A stretch of DNA of 64,000 nt from CAYWJT01 sp964458655 (GTDB taxonomy: Bacteria > Acidobacteriota > Aminicenantia > Aminicenantales > Saccharicenantaceae): the NCBI GenBank assembly GCA_964458655.1, contig CAYWJT010000003.1, forward strand, positions 14,814-78,813. The letters run 5' to 3'. Every line of letters begins with the position of its first letter. The first letter of the stretch is position 1. Positions 1 through 8,980 of the stretch are shown here, one piece after another. A model generated the notes under the pieces. It had not been told where the DNA came from. It worked only from the letters and a program-made list of their open reading frames with translations, and made no database searches. The position numbers were made by a program, and so were the translations under genes.

Positions 1-3000
1 GCCTCTGCAGCTTCTTGGGCGGGTTCTTCTTGAGCATGTCCATGACGACCTCGATGGCCTTCTCGAGCTGAGGGTCGCGGCCTGCGGCGAAGTCCTCCGG
101 CGTGATATCGACCTCGATGTCGGGCGGGACGCCTTCGTTCTCAACCACCCAGCCGTCTTCCGTCCAGATGGCCAGGTTCGGGGCCGTGACCGACCCGCCG
201 TCCATCAGGACGGGGAAGCCGAGGATGCCGACTAGGCCGCCCCAGGTCCTCTTGCCGATGAGAGGTCCGAGGCCGAATTTGCGGAACATCCAGGGCAGCA
301 GGTCGCCTCCGGAGCCGGCGGTCTCGTTGATGAGCATGACCTTTGGCCCCTGGATGGAGGCGCTCGGGGTCTTGAGGTCGTGACCGTAGCGCATGGCCCA
401 CATGGCGATAAAGGGCTTGCGCAGGTGATCGATGTAATAATCGGCCACCTGGCCGCCGCCGTTGTGGCGCTCGTCCAGGATGATGGCCTCCTTGTCCGCC
501 TGGGGGAAGAAATAGCGCTTGAAATAGATATGACCCAGGGTCGAAGTGTTGGGCACGTAGACGTAGGCCGCTCTTCCGCCGGTGGCTTCTTCGACCCGCT
601 TGAGGTTCCCCTCCACCCAGTCCCTGTTGCGCAGGGCGCTTTCGTCCGCGATGGGCACGACCTGCACCGTCCGGGCGCCCTTTCCGTCCGGGGCCGGCCC
701 TACGCTGATCTCGACTATCCGGCCCGCCGTGTTCTCGAAGGCGGCGAACAGGCCGGCCGGCGGCCGCAGGTCGCGGCCGTTTACCGCCAGCAGGTATTCC
801 CCGGCTTTGACGTCGACGCCAGGTTCGGTGAGAGGGGAACGCAGCTCCGGCGTCCAGTTCAACCCGCCGTAGACTTTGCGGAACCGGTAGCGGCCGTTGG
901 CGACCTCATAATCGGCGCCGAGCAGGCCGACCGGCACGCGCTTGGGTTCGGCTAGGACGTCGCCTCCGCCGACCCGGTGATGGCCCACGGCCAGCTCGCT
1001 GCACATCCACTGGATGAGCCGGTTGAGGTCGTTCCGGCAGGCGAGATGGGGCAGGAACCGCGCATATTTCTCCCGCATGGCCTGCCAGTCGCAGCCGTGC
1101 ATGTTGGGGTCGTAGAAATAATCCCGGTTGATGCGCCAGGCTTCGTGGAAGATCTGGGCCCATTCGGCCGGCGGGTCGATGCGGACCTCGATGCCGTCCA
1201 CGTTGAGCCTGCCCTTGCCGGGCTGTACCTTGCCGTCCAGAGGCGCGATCGCCCAAGCGTCGCGGGAAACGTACATCAGTTTCTTCCTGTCCCCGGAGAT
1301 GAGATAATCCTGGACGCCTTCGAGGATCGTTTCGTCCTCGCGGCTCTTAAGGTCGAACCTGTGGAGCTTCGCGCCCTGTCCGCGGCCGTCGCGGCCGGAT
1401 TCCAGGTAATAAAGCTGTCCGGTTTCGCCCACCTGCATGTTCCGGTAACTCCCGGCCGGCACCGGCAGGGCCAGGATGCGCTGGTTGATGCCTTCCAGGT
1501 CGATGACGACCGTCTCTTCTTTCTTGGGAGCGGGCGCCTGCTCCTTGGGAGCGCTGCCTACGGCCGCGGCCGCCTTATCCGGAGCGGCTTTTTCCGGCGC
1601 GCTCTTTTCCGCCGTCCTGCCGGTCTCTTCGTCGCTCTCCTTGGCCAGCGGGCTGGCCAGGTCCTTCCTGAGGACGGCCAGGTAGAGCGAGTTCGTGATT
1701 TCCATGTCCGCGTTCGACATGTCGAACCACTGCTTGACCGGGCCGGCGTCGGTCGACGAGAAGAAATAGAGATACTTGCCGCTCGGGTCGAAGACCGGCT
1801 CGCTCACCTCGCTGAGCCCGTCGGTCACGGGGAAGGACCTGTCCCGGTCGAGCGAATAGAGGTAGACCTTCTGGATGTAGGTCTGGGTGTTGAGAGTGTA
1901 AACCAGCCATTTCGAGTCCGGCGACCAGGCCGAGTGGACGGTGCGTGCCCGGCTCGGGCCGTAAAGGTACTCGGAGGCGACCTTCTTCACGACGCCGGTC
2001 TGGAGGTCTATCCAGAACAGGCTCCAGGAATTGTCCGCGAAGGCGAGCTTCCGGCCATCCGGCGACCAGACGGGCGAGTCGTAGAAGCCGGCCCCGTTGA
2101 GCCGGAACTTCTTCGCCGGGCCTTTGCCGTCCTGGCTCCGGACATGGAGCTCGTACTCGCCCGACTCGTCCGAAAAATAGGCTATGGACTTTCCGTCCGG
2201 CGACCAGACCGGCGAGCGTTCGTGCGCGCCCGGCGTCTCGGTGATGTTCCGGAAGTCTCCCTTTTCCGCGGGCAGGGTGACTATCTCGCCCCTGAACTCG
2301 AAGACCGCCCTGGCGCCGGACGGCGAGAGCGAGGCGTCCCTGATATAGCGCGCCCCCTTGACGTACCTGGGCCTCAATTCCAGGAGGTCGGCGGCGAGGC
2401 CGACAGTGAGCGTGGAGCTCAGGCCCGTGGCCGGGTCGAAAATATGGAGCCGGCCGGCCTGCTCATAGATTATCTTCCCGGCGCCGGCCGAGGCCTCGAG
2501 CACGGGAAACTCCTTGTGGTCCGTCAGCTGGCGGACCTGCTTGGTCTTCGTGTCGTAAGCGAAAAGGTTGAATTCGCCGTTGCGGTCGGACCGGAAATAC
2601 ACCGTGTCCCCGATCCACATCGGGCCGGCGTCGTTAGCCCGGCCTTCAGGCTGGGGGATCATTTCTGGTTTTCCGGCTCCGGCGCGGATCAGGATGGTCG
2701 AGACCCGTCCGCCCCGGTAGTTCTTCCACTGGGTGAAGGCGTCGGCGAGCGGGTTGTAGGCGATGCGGCCCCCGTCGGGTGAAACCGCGGCCCTGTAAAC
2801 ATAGGGGATGTCGAACTGCTCCGGCAGTCCGCCTTCGAGCGGCAGCCTGAACAGGTGGTTCCAGGAGCGGATGAAAGAGTTGCGCGCCGAGGTGAAGAGC
2901 ACGGCCTTGCCGTCCGGCGTGAAGCCCTGGACAATGTCAGGGTAGGGGTGCCAGGTCAGGCGCTTGGGGACGCCGCCTTCGGCGGGCATTATGTAAACAT

Positions 3001-3283
3001 CGGTGTTCCCGTCGTACTGCCCGCTGAACGCGAGCCACCGCCCGTCGGGCGAGAAGACGGGGTTGGATTCTATGCCCAGGTCGGCCGTGAGGCGGCGGGG
3101 GTTGCCGCCGTCGAGGTCGGCCGTCCAGAGGTCGCCCGCGTAGGTGAAGGCTATCCGCCCGGCGCTGACAGCCGGCTGGCTGAGGAAAACAGTGTCGCGG
3201 GTGTCGACGGCCGCCCCGGCCGCTGGGGTCAGGCCGAAAATAAGCAATAACGCTCCGAGTCCGTAGAAAGCCGTTTTTTTCAA
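1..3283 (-). CDS. Tricorn-like protease (S41 family), 3' end outside the window
   Basis: Exported serine protease related to archaeal tricorn, expected to trim peptides. The gene starts at a TTG (3283-3281) five bases after a perfect AGGAGGTGA; the longest ATG/GTG reading lies in another frame. Residues 1-24 are a Sec signal peptide (KK, hydrophobic core, PAAGAA). About 25-640 hold repeated WD40/TolB-like blades with SPDG motifs; an Ala/Lys/Pro-rich linker follows near 480. Further on come the tricorn core region, a PDZ domain (EYLLAVNGRDL) and a C-terminal S41 domain whose serine is in NETAGSGGDLLPW (about Ser991). The 1,094 visible residues are nearly the usual family length, so only the last few codons are missing. 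A TATAAT box (complement of 3314-3319) lies just upstream. The signal peptide makes it periplasmic, unlike archaeal tricorn. Confidence 0.93.
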   Translation of the reverse strand, partial: MKKTAFYGLGALLLIFGLTPAAGAAVDTRDTVFLSQPAVSAGRIAFTYAGDLWTADLDGGNPRRLTADLGIESNPVFSPDGRWLAFSGQYDGNTDVYIMPAEGGVPKRLTWHPYPDIVQGFTPDGKAVLFTSARNSFIRSWNHLFRLPLEGGLPEQFDIPYVYRAAVSPDGGRIAYNPLADAFTQWKNYRGGRVSTILIRAGAGKPEMIPQPEGRANDAGPMWIGDTVYFRSDRNGEFNLFAYDTKTKQVRQLTDHKEFPVLEASAGAGKIIYEQAGRLHIFDPATGLSSTLTVGLAADLLELRPRYVKGARYIRDASLSPSGARAVFEFRGEIVTLPAEKGDFRNITETPGAHERSPVWSPDGKSIAYFSDESGEYELHVRSQDGKGPAKKFRLNGAGFYDSPVWSPDGRKLAFADNSWSLFWIDLQTGVVKKVASEYLYGPSRARTVHSAWSPDSKWLVYTLNTQTYIQKVYLYSLDRDRSFPVTDGLSEVSEPVFDPSGKYLYFFSSTDAGPVKQWFDMSNADMEITNSLYLAVLRKDLASPLAKESDEETGRTAEKSAPEKAAPDKAAAAVGSAPKEQAPAPKKEETVVIDLEGINQRILALPVPAGSYRNMQVGETGQLYYLESGRDGRGQGAKLHRFDLKSREDETILEGVQDYLISGDRKKLMYVSRDAWAIAPLDGKVQPGKGRLNVDGIEVRIDPPAEWAQIFHEAWRINRDYFYDPNMHGCDWQAMREKYARFLPHLACRNDLNRLIQWMCSELAVGHHRVGGGDVLAEPKRVPVGLLGADYEVANGRYRFRKVYGGLNWTPELRSPLTEPGVDVKAGEYLLAVNGRDLRPPAGLFAAFENTAGRIVEISVGPAPDGKGARTVQVVPIADESALRNRDWVEGNLKRVEEATGGRAAYVYVPNTSTLGHIYFKRYFFPQADKEAIILDERHNGGGQVADYYIDHLRKPFIAMWAMRYGHDLKTPSASIQGPKVMLINETAGSGGDLLPWMFRKFGLGPLIGKRTWGGLVGILGFPVLMDGGSVTAPNLAIWTEDGWVVENEGVPPDIEVDITPEDFAAGRDPQLEKAIEVVMDMLKKNPPKKLQR

Positions 3284-3478
3284 TCGTCACCTCCTGTGGG
3301 CAATGGTGAAACGATTATACCGCTTTTCCCGGAGCGTGACATCAAAGAACTCACCTGTTCCGGGCGGCCTGCGCGGCGCGGCCGGGACCGAGATCGGACC
3401 CCAGGGGAGCGGACGATCAAGGCCGGCGAACGGCGGAACCGCCGTTCCCGGGATATATGGGGCGGGCGAAAATTCGGG

Positions 3479-3507
3479 TTGCCTGTCCGTCGCGAACCGT
3501 ATATCAT
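3479..3507 (+). promoter_or_regulatory. Sigma70-type promoter for the DedA gene
   Basis: TTGCCT (3479-3484), a 17-bp spacer and TATCAT (3502-3507) sit 20 bp before the DedA start codon. Box match and spacing are good, but there is no independent support. Confidence 0.5.
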
Positions 3508-3527
3508 ATCGCCGGTCGAGAAGAGAC

Positions 3528-4124
3528 ATGCCTTTCGAGAAGCTGGTCCTGTCGTTTATCGCCGTGAACCTCCCGCTGCTGTGCGTGGTCGGCGCCTTCG
3601 TGGGCGGCGACGTGCTGATCATATTCCTCTCGTCGCTGGCCGGCCAGGGGCTCATCAATTTTTGGACCATCATCCTGTTCTGCTCCATCGGAACCGTATC
3701 CTCGGACGTGATGTGGTTCTTCCTGGCCCGGACCCGTTTCGCCGACAGGCTCATCTCCAGCCGCCAGCTCAACTCCGGCTACGCCAAGCTGGACCGGCTC
3801 CTCTCCAAGTACGGCCGGAACGATTTCCTGCTCCTGCTCCTGGTCAAGTTCATCTACGGAATCAGGATCATCGCCATCGTCTATTTCAGCCGGGAAAGGC
3901 GCAATTTCGCCCGCTTCCTGAACTACAACACCTTCGCCGTGGTCGTCATCACCCTCTTCGTCGCCTTCCTGGGCTGGATGGCGGGCCGGGGCATACGCAC
4001 CTACGTCGATTATTACGAGAACTTCAAAACGGTCATGAAGATCATCGTCATCTTCTTCGTCGCTTTCGTCATCCTGAAGTCGCTTTTGAAAAAATGGCTC
4101 CTGAAAGAGAACAAGGGCGCTTGA
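3528..4124 (+). CDS. DedA / SNARE-associated (VTT domain) membrane protein
   Basis: A 198-residue inner-membrane protein of the DedA family, whose members are thought to act as flippases or proton-coupled transporters for lipid carriers. The reading frame is open from 3303, but the ATG at 3528 is preferred because it begins the conserved N-terminus and follows a promoter and a GAGAAGAGA Shine-Dalgarno. Hydrophobic segments lie near residues 5-30, 38-62, 130-155 and 168-190. The family motifs are visible as GTVSSDVMWFFLAR and KFIYGIRI (normally RFxxGxR). The 3' end overlaps the glycosyltransferase by 31 bp, so the two genes are co-transcribed and probably act on the same lipid or lipid-linked substrate. 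Confidence 0.85.
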   Translation: MPFEKLVLSFIAVNLPLLCVVGAFVGGDVLIIFLSSLAGQGLINFWTIILFCSIGTVSSDVMWFFLARTRFADRLISSRQLNSGYAKLDRLLSKYGRNDFLLLLLVKFIYGIRIIAIVYFSRERRNFARFLNYNTFAVVVITLFVAFLGWMAGRGIRTYVDYYENFKTVMKIIVIFFVAFVILKSLLKKWLLKENKGA

Positions 4125-4783
4125 AGGTAGCGGCGGTCGTCCCGGCCTTCAACGAGGAGGACCGCATCGCCTCCGTCCTGGACAGCCTGAGGCGCGTCGA
4201 GCTCATCGACGAGATCGTCGTAGTGGACGACGGCTCCACGGACAGGACGGCCGAGGTCGTATCCCGGTTCGGAGGCGTCAAGCTGCTGCGTCTGCCGGAA
4301 AACCGCGGCAAAGGACGGGCCCTGGACGCTGGCGTAAAGGCCTGCGCCGGGGAGGTGCTCTTCTTTTGCGACGCCGACCTCGACGGGCTGGAGCCGGACA
4401 CGGTAAGGGAGATCATAGACCCGGTCCTGCGCGGTGAATACTCCATGTTCGTCGGGGCCAGGGCTTTCCGGGAGAACCCGATCTCAAAAGGCTTCGTCAG
4501 CCTCGAGGCCAAGTGGGGGATATACCCGACCACCGGGCAGCGGGCCCTAAGACGCTGGCTCTGGGAAAACCTGCCCGAGCGCTACAAGGAAGGCTACCGG
4601 ACCGAGGTCGGCCTGAACTTCATCGCCAGACGGTCCGCGGCCGGACTGGGCTTCAAGCGGTTCCGCTACGGCCACGTCAAGAAGGAAAGGAAGCTCGGAC
4701 TGCGTCGGGGGCTGGCCGTCAAGTTCCGGATGTACGGGCAGGTCCTGGCCTCTTCGTTCAGGCTGCGCTTCATCGACAGGTAA
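4094..4783 (+). CDS. Family 2 glycosyltransferase
   Basis: A 229-residue GT-A fold glycosyltransferase. The start AAVVPAFNEEDRI, the strand EIVVVDDGSTDRT and the metal-binding CDADLDGL (DxD type) are the standard GT2 nucleotide-sugar motifs. The C-terminal part (about 140-229) has a conserved-looking KWGIYPTTGQRALRR segment and a basic tail without clear membrane spans, so it differs from DPM/GtrB-type enzymes with C-terminal anchors. The ATG at 4094 lies inside the DedA gene (31-bp overlap), implying translational coupling. The acceptor is unknown; pairing with DedA suggests a membrane lipid or undecaprenyl-linked sugar. Confidence 0.85.
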   Translation: MAPEREQGRLKVAAVVPAFNEEDRIASVLDSLRRVELIDEIVVVDDGSTDRTAEVVSRFGGVKLLRLPENRGKGRALDAGVKACAGEVLFFCDADLDGLEPDTVREIIDPVLRGEYSMFVGARAFRENPISKGFVSLEAKWGIYPTTGQRALRRWLWENLPERYKEGYRTEVGLNFIARRSAAGLGFKRFRYGHVKKERKLGLRRGLAVKFRMYGQVLASSFRLRFIDR

Positions 4784-4829
4784 AAGGCCAGGGGTCGGGG
4801 CGATAGCCGCGCCATAGCCGAATATGCGT

Positions 4830-4858
4830 TTGACAGAGGCTTATCCGCTTATTAGGAT
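4830..4858 (+). promoter_or_regulatory. Strong promoter containing a perfect inverted repeat
   Basis: TTGACA (4830-4835), a 17-bp spacer and TAGGAT (4853-4858) precede the nucleotidyltransferase gene. Inside the spacer and -10 box is the perfect inverted repeat TTATCC (4841-4846), 8 bp, GGATAA (4855-4860), which is where a repressor would bind. The start codon is 47 bp downstream of the -10 box. Confidence 0.6.
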
Positions 4859-4905
4859 AATTACTCCGCCCTGAGCGCGGTATCGCTTGGAGCTTGTGGA
4901 GGGTT

Positions 4906-6033
4906 ATGGCCGAGCCGCTCATCCTCATCGGGGCCGGAACCAGGGGCGCCCGCAGGATATGCTCCGAGTACCAGCCCTTCCTGATGATCGACGGCCGGAC
5001 CTGCGTCGAGATCGTGCTGGACGCGGTCACCAGCGCCGCCAACGAGTTTCCCGTCCATATCTGGGGGCCTGAGGACAGGCTGAAGGAAGTCCTGGCGCCG
5101 CTGATCAGGAGGGAAAGGGACAGGCGGGAGATCCGCGTCTTCCCTGAAATGCACGGGCCGATCGACAGCCTCCTGTTCGCCGGTCGCGGCGTCGTCGGCC
5201 GGGCGGAAGGCGGTCCGGTCGGCGGCTATTTGAAAAAAGCCTACGGAGCTGGCGGCGACAGGGACAGGCCCATGTTCTTCCTGCCCTGCGACATCCCTCT
5301 TGTTTCCCGGGAGGAGATAGATTTTCTGATCAAGAACGCCGACCCCGGTTGCGACCTGCACATGGGCTGGAGCTTGAAGGAGGGTTTCGACGCGGTCCTG
5401 GCCGGCTTTCGCGCCGCGCCGGGGGGGTTCGACATCTCCCGGACCAAGTTCAATTTCTCGAAGTTCATGGTCTCGGGGAAGCGCTGCGAAGCTCGCTTCA
5501 ACAACACCTACTGCGGCCGGCCTTTGCTGGTGGACCTGAACCTGTTCAGGTTCTTCCATGTCCTCTACGTTAACCGCAACCTCATCCGCAAGGTGCGGCG
5601 CCGTGGACGCGAGGCGAAAAGGCTGGACGTCGCCGCCTTCAGCCGGTGGCTCGGCTCCTTCGGCGGTTACCTGCTCAGGAGGTCCTGGCAGGCCGGGCCT
5701 CAGGTCCTTCACAGCGGCTATCTCATCCTGAAGACCTACTTCCATACGCTCGGCCTGGAAGAGAGTCACTATCCTTTCGTCAGGACGCTCGTGGCCACTC
5801 TGGACTTTTTCGAGCGGCGGCCCGGCGAGCGCTACCTGGACAAGGGTTTCTTCGAGGCCAACATCCTGAGGATAACCGGCAACAGGATAGGCATGTACCT
5901 GACCAACATCATCGGGCCCCTCTTCGATATCGATATCGAGTATGAATACCGGTTCCTCAAGGAGAACTACGGCCGTCTGCGGGCCGCGATCGAGCGCTAT
6001 TACGCAGAGGCCGGCCTCAAGAAGCTGCCGTGA
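4906..6033 (+). CDS. NTP_transferase-like (MobA/GT-A fold) protein with a novel C-terminal region
   Basis: A 375-residue cytoplasmic protein. The ATG at 4906 follows TGGAGGG. Residues 4-15 (LILIGAGTRGAR) match the glycine-rich nucleotide loop of MobA/GlmU-type nucleotidyltransferases, and FFLPCDIPLVSREE (about 124-137) matches their metal-binding aspartate strand. The lysine motif usually found after the loop (PKPL) is replaced by YQPFLMIDG, so catalysis may be altered. Residues about 180-375 are rich in aromatic and basic residues and match no family I know. The gene has its own promoter downstream of the DedA-glycosyltransferase pair. A role in activating a sugar or lipid head-group is plausible but unproven; a molybdenum-cofactor role is less likely since no moa/moe genes are nearby. 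Confidence 0.7.
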   Translation: MAEPLILIGAGTRGARRICSEYQPFLMIDGRTCVEIVLDAVTSAANEFPVHIWGPEDRLKEVLAPLIRRERDRREIRVFPEMHGPIDSLLFAGRGVVGRAEGGPVGGYLKKAYGAGGDRDRPMFFLPCDIPLVSREEIDFLIKNADPGCDLHMGWSLKEGFDAVLAGFRAAPGGFDISRTKFNFSKFMVSGKRCEARFNNTYCGRPLLVDLNLFRFFHVLYVNRNLIRKVRRRGREAKRLDVAAFSRWLGSFGGYLLRRSWQAGPQVLHSGYLILKTYFHTLGLEESHYPFVRTLVATLDFFERRPGERYLDKGFFEANILRITGNRIGMYLTNIIGPLFDIDIEYEYRFLKENYGRLRAAIERYYAEAGLKKLP

Positions 6034-6221
6034 CGGACAAGGACCGACTTGTTCCAGCCGGTGCGATCGGGGAAAAATGGGGCGGCCGGACCTGAAAGGC
6101 CGGCCAGGCGTCCGGAAGGGAGTGAGCCTCGGCATAGGCATGATCGGTGCGCGTCCCCGGGCCAGTTATCCGGCCGATTTGAAGGGCGTTGCCGCGCCCG
6201 GCGCGGCGGAAAGGAGCCTTA

Positions 6222-7676
6222 ATGAAAAAAACGCTGTCGCTGCTTTCGGTCGGGCTTTGGCTGGCCTGTTTGCCGGTGCGGCTCGCTGCCCAGGAAGAAA
6301 CCTACGTGCCCGAGGCCGACCCGCTCGTTCAGGAGAAGCTCGAGCGGTGGCAGGACCTGAAGTTCGGCCTCCTGATGCACTGGGGTCCGTACAGCCAGTG
6401 GGGGGTAGTCGAGTCCTGGTCCATCTGCCCTGAGGACGAGGGCTGGTGCCGCCGCAGCCTGGACGATTATTACGCCTACGTCAGGAAATATGAAGACCTC
6501 AAGAAGACATTCAAGCCGGTAAGGTTCGACCCCGGCGGCTGGGCCCGGGCGGCGAGAGATGCCGGCATGCGCTACGTCGTCTTCACCACCAAGCACCATG
6601 ACGGCTTCTGCATGTTCGACACGGAGCACACCGACTACAAAATAACGTCCCCCGAATGCCCCTTCCATTCCGACCCCAGGGCCGACGTGACCAGGGGCAT
6701 CTTCGAGGCCTTCAGGAAGGAGGGGCTCTGGGTCGGGGCCTATTTCTCCAAGCCGGACTGGCACAGCCAGTATTACTGGTGGCCCAATTTCCCGCCGCGC
6801 GACCGCAACGTCAACTACGACCCCGAGGCCTACCCGGAGCGCTGGGCGGAGTTCGTGGCCTTCACACACAACCAGGTCCTCGAGCTCATGACGAAGTACG
6901 GGAGAGTGGACATCCTCTGGCTCGACGGCGGCTGGGTGTCGAAGAAGCCCAAGGAAGAGGTGGCCGGGGCCTACGCGAGGAGAATCGAGCGGAGCGGCAC
7001 TGGCTACCTCAAGAGCCAGGTGATAAGCCAGGACATCAGGATGGACGAGCTCGTCCGGGCCTGCCGCGAGAAGCAGCCCGGCCTGATCGTCGTCGACCGG
7101 GCCGTGCCCGGCCGGCACCAGAACTACCTGACGCCCGAGAACCAGGTCCCGGACAAGGCCCTGCTTTACCCCTGGGAATCCTGCATCATCTCGGGCGGCG
7201 GCTGGTCCTTCACGCCTGACGCCAAGTACATGGACGGCCGCAGGGCCGTCCATCTTCTCGCCGACATAGTGGCCAAGGGCGGGAACCTGCTGCTGAACAT
7301 CGCCCCGGGTCCCGACGGAGCCTGGCAGCAGGGCGCCTACGACCTGCTCAGGGAGTACGCCGACTGGATGAAGGTCAACGGCGAGGCCATCTACGGGACG
7401 AGGCCCGTCGCTCCATATAAGGAAGGCAACATCCGCCTGACCCGGGCCAAGAACGGGGCCGTCTATTTTATTTACCTCGCTGCCGAGGACGAGGCCATCC
7501 CGGCGGTGGTCCACGTCGGCTCGAACAGGCCGAAGGCGGGGACGCGGTTGAAGCTCCTCGGGTCCGGCACCGAGCTTAAATGGGTGCCGCGGGCCGACGG
7601 CTTCGACATCGTCGTGCCGGAAAAAGCGCGCCGGGACCCGCCCTGTAAGCACGCCTGGGTGTTCAAGGCCGGCTGA
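6222..7676 (+). CDS. Exported alpha-L-fucosidase, GH29
   Basis: Retaining alpha-L-fucosidase expected to release terminal fucose from glycans in the periplasm or outside the cell. The 484-residue product starts at an ATG six bases after AAGGAG; residues 1-23 form a Sec signal peptide (KK, LSLLSVGLWLACL, cleavage after RLAA). GH29 hallmarks are KFGLLMHWGPYS (45-59), FTTKHHDGFCMFD (121-133) and the nucleophile strand DILWLDGGW, with Asp235 the probable nucleophile. The region GGNLLLNIAPGPDG closes the barrel, and a short beta-sandwich follows to the C-terminus. It stands alone, with no fucose utilisation genes adjacent, though an exported FucI-like protein occurs at 41696-43171. Confidence 0.93.
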   Translation: MKKTLSLLSVGLWLACLPVRLAAQEETYVPEADPLVQEKLERWQDLKFGLLMHWGPYSQWGVVESWSICPEDEGWCRRSLDDYYAYVRKYEDLKKTFKPVRFDPGGWARAARDAGMRYVVFTTKHHDGFCMFDTEHTDYKITSPECPFHSDPRADVTRGIFEAFRKEGLWVGAYFSKPDWHSQYYWWPNFPPRDRNVNYDPEAYPERWAEFVAFTHNQVLELMTKYGRVDILWLDGGWVSKKPKEEVAGAYARRIERSGTGYLKSQVISQDIRMDELVRACREKQPGLIVVDRAVPGRHQNYLTPENQVPDKALLYPWESCIISGGGWSFTPDAKYMDGRRAVHLLADIVAKGGNLLLNIAPGPDGAWQQGAYDLLREYADWMKVNGEAIYGTRPVAPYKEGNIRLTRAKNGAVYFIYLAAEDEAIPAVVHVGSNRPKAGTRLKLLGSGTELKWVPRADGFDIVVPEKARRDPPCKHAWVFKAG

Positions 7677-7818
7677 AGGCCGGTGCCGCTTGCCGCCGTC
7701 TCGCGGCTTCTTGAAGCGCTGTGTCTTGTCAAAGGGCGTGACATGGAAAAACACGGCAAGGCCCAGGTCGATCAACGGCCGTCCCAGTCCGGTTCGCGTC
7801 CCCGAGTTTGCCGACGTT

Positions 7819-8892
7819 TCACAGGATGAATATGCAGTCGCCGTAGGAGAAGAAGCGGTAGCGTGAACGGACCGCCTCCCGGTAAGCCTCCAGGACGAGC
7901 TCCCGGCCTGCGAAGGCGCTGACCAGCATGAGCAACGTCGAGCGGGGCAGGTGGAAGTTAGTCAGCAGGCGTCCGGTCACGTTGAACCTGAACCCGGGGT
8001 GGATGAACAGGGAAGTGGCGGCCCGGCCCGGTTGGACCGCACCGTCCTTGAAGGCGCTCTCGAGCGTCCGGACGACCGTCGTGCCCACCGCGGTCACGCG
8101 CCGGCCTTCCTTCAGAGCGGCGTTGACCTCGCGGGCCGCCGCCTCGCCGACCTCGTATTCTTCTTCGAGCATGCGGTGTTCCGCGACCTTATCGACCCGC
8201 ACCGGCTGGAAGGTGGCCGGCCCCACGTCGAGCTTGACCGAAACGACCCGCACGCCCTTCTTCTCCAGCGCCTCGAGCGCTTCCGGCGTGAAGTGGAGCC
8301 CGGCGGTAGGCGCGGCCACGGCGCTGCCCTCCCGGGCGAAGACCGTCTGGTACCTGGCCAGGTCCAGGACCCGGGCGGCATCGTCTTGCGGAGTTCGTTT
8401 TATGTAAGGGGGAAGAGGAGCGTAGCCGACCTTCTCCAGCGCACCCCGCACGTCCGGCAGGTTGAAGCGCAGCAGCCGCAGCCCTTCCGGGCCCGCGGCC
8501 GTGACCTCGGCCTCGAGGCCTTCCGGGAAGCTTACGCGCGCGCCAGGGCGCAGCTTCCTGGCCGGCCGGCAGAGCGCTTCCCATTCTCCGTCTCCGCGGT
8601 CGCGGGTCAGGAGCAGCTCGACCGCCGCCCCGCCTGCCCGGCCGTAGAGCCTGGCCGGCATGACCCGAGTGTCGTTGACGACGAGGACGTCGCCGGATTC
8701 GAAAAACTCGCGTACATCGCCGAAGCGCCTGTGCTCGACCCGGCCGGTAGCTCTGTCGAGCACCATCATCCTGGATTCGTCGCGACGCTCGAGCGGCTTC
8801 TGGGCGATGAGCTCGGGCGGCAGCTCGTAGTCGAAGTCGGAGACGAGCAAGCCGTCCGGCTCGGGGGCGTTCCCGTCGCGGCGGAGTATCAT
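7819..8892 (-). CDS. queA: S-adenosylmethionine:tRNA ribosyltransferase-isomerase
   Basis: Catalyses the epoxyqueuosine-forming step of queuosine synthesis on tRNA by transferring the ribosyl moiety of SAM. The 357 residues cover the whole family: SDFDYELPPELIAQ near the N-terminus, VVNDTRVMPARL, the AAPTAGLHFT active-site loop and HLPRSTLLMLVSAFAG. The ATG at 8892 gives an N-terminal extension of about 16 residues over the usual start but has a GAGGAAAG site at correct distance; a TTG at the canonical position is possible. It is last in the yebC-ruvCAB-queA run, 88 bp after ruvB, an order widely conserved in bacteria. Confidence 0.97.
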   Translation of the reverse strand: MILRRDGNAPEPDGLLVSDFDYELPPELIAQKPLERRDESRMMVLDRATGRVEHRRFGDVREFFESGDVLVVNDTRVMPARLYGRAGGAAVELLLTRDRGDGEWEALCRPARKLRPGARVSFPEGLEAEVTAAGPEGLRLLRFNLPDVRGALEKVGYAPLPPYIKRTPQDDAARVLDLARYQTVFAREGSAVAAPTAGLHFTPEALEALEKKGVRVVSVKLDVGPATFQPVRVDKVAEHRMLEEEYEVGEAAAREVNAALKEGRRVTAVGTTVVRTLESAFKDGAVQPGRAATSLFIHPGFRFNVTGRLLTNFHLPRSTLLMLVSAFAGRELVLEAYREAVRSRYRFFSYGDCIFIL

Positions 8893-8980
8893 GCTTGTTC
8901 TTTCCTCGGTCCGGGTCAGAATCGTTCAGTTCAAAACGCTCGCTTCCTGCCCGTCTTCCGGGGCGACGCCGGGCCGGGTC

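Noticed and set aside
977..2782. 601-codon open frame on the plus strand opposite the tricorn gene
   Set aside because: Mirror frame caused by high GC; the minus strand has a signal peptide, TolB/WD40 motifs, a PDZ and an S41 active site, while the plus frame has no recognisable sequence.
4906..6033. Calling the nucleotidyltransferase-like gene mobA
   Set aside because: Only the nucleotide loop and metal site match; the lysine motif is changed, the protein is twice MobA's length and no cofactor genes are nearby.
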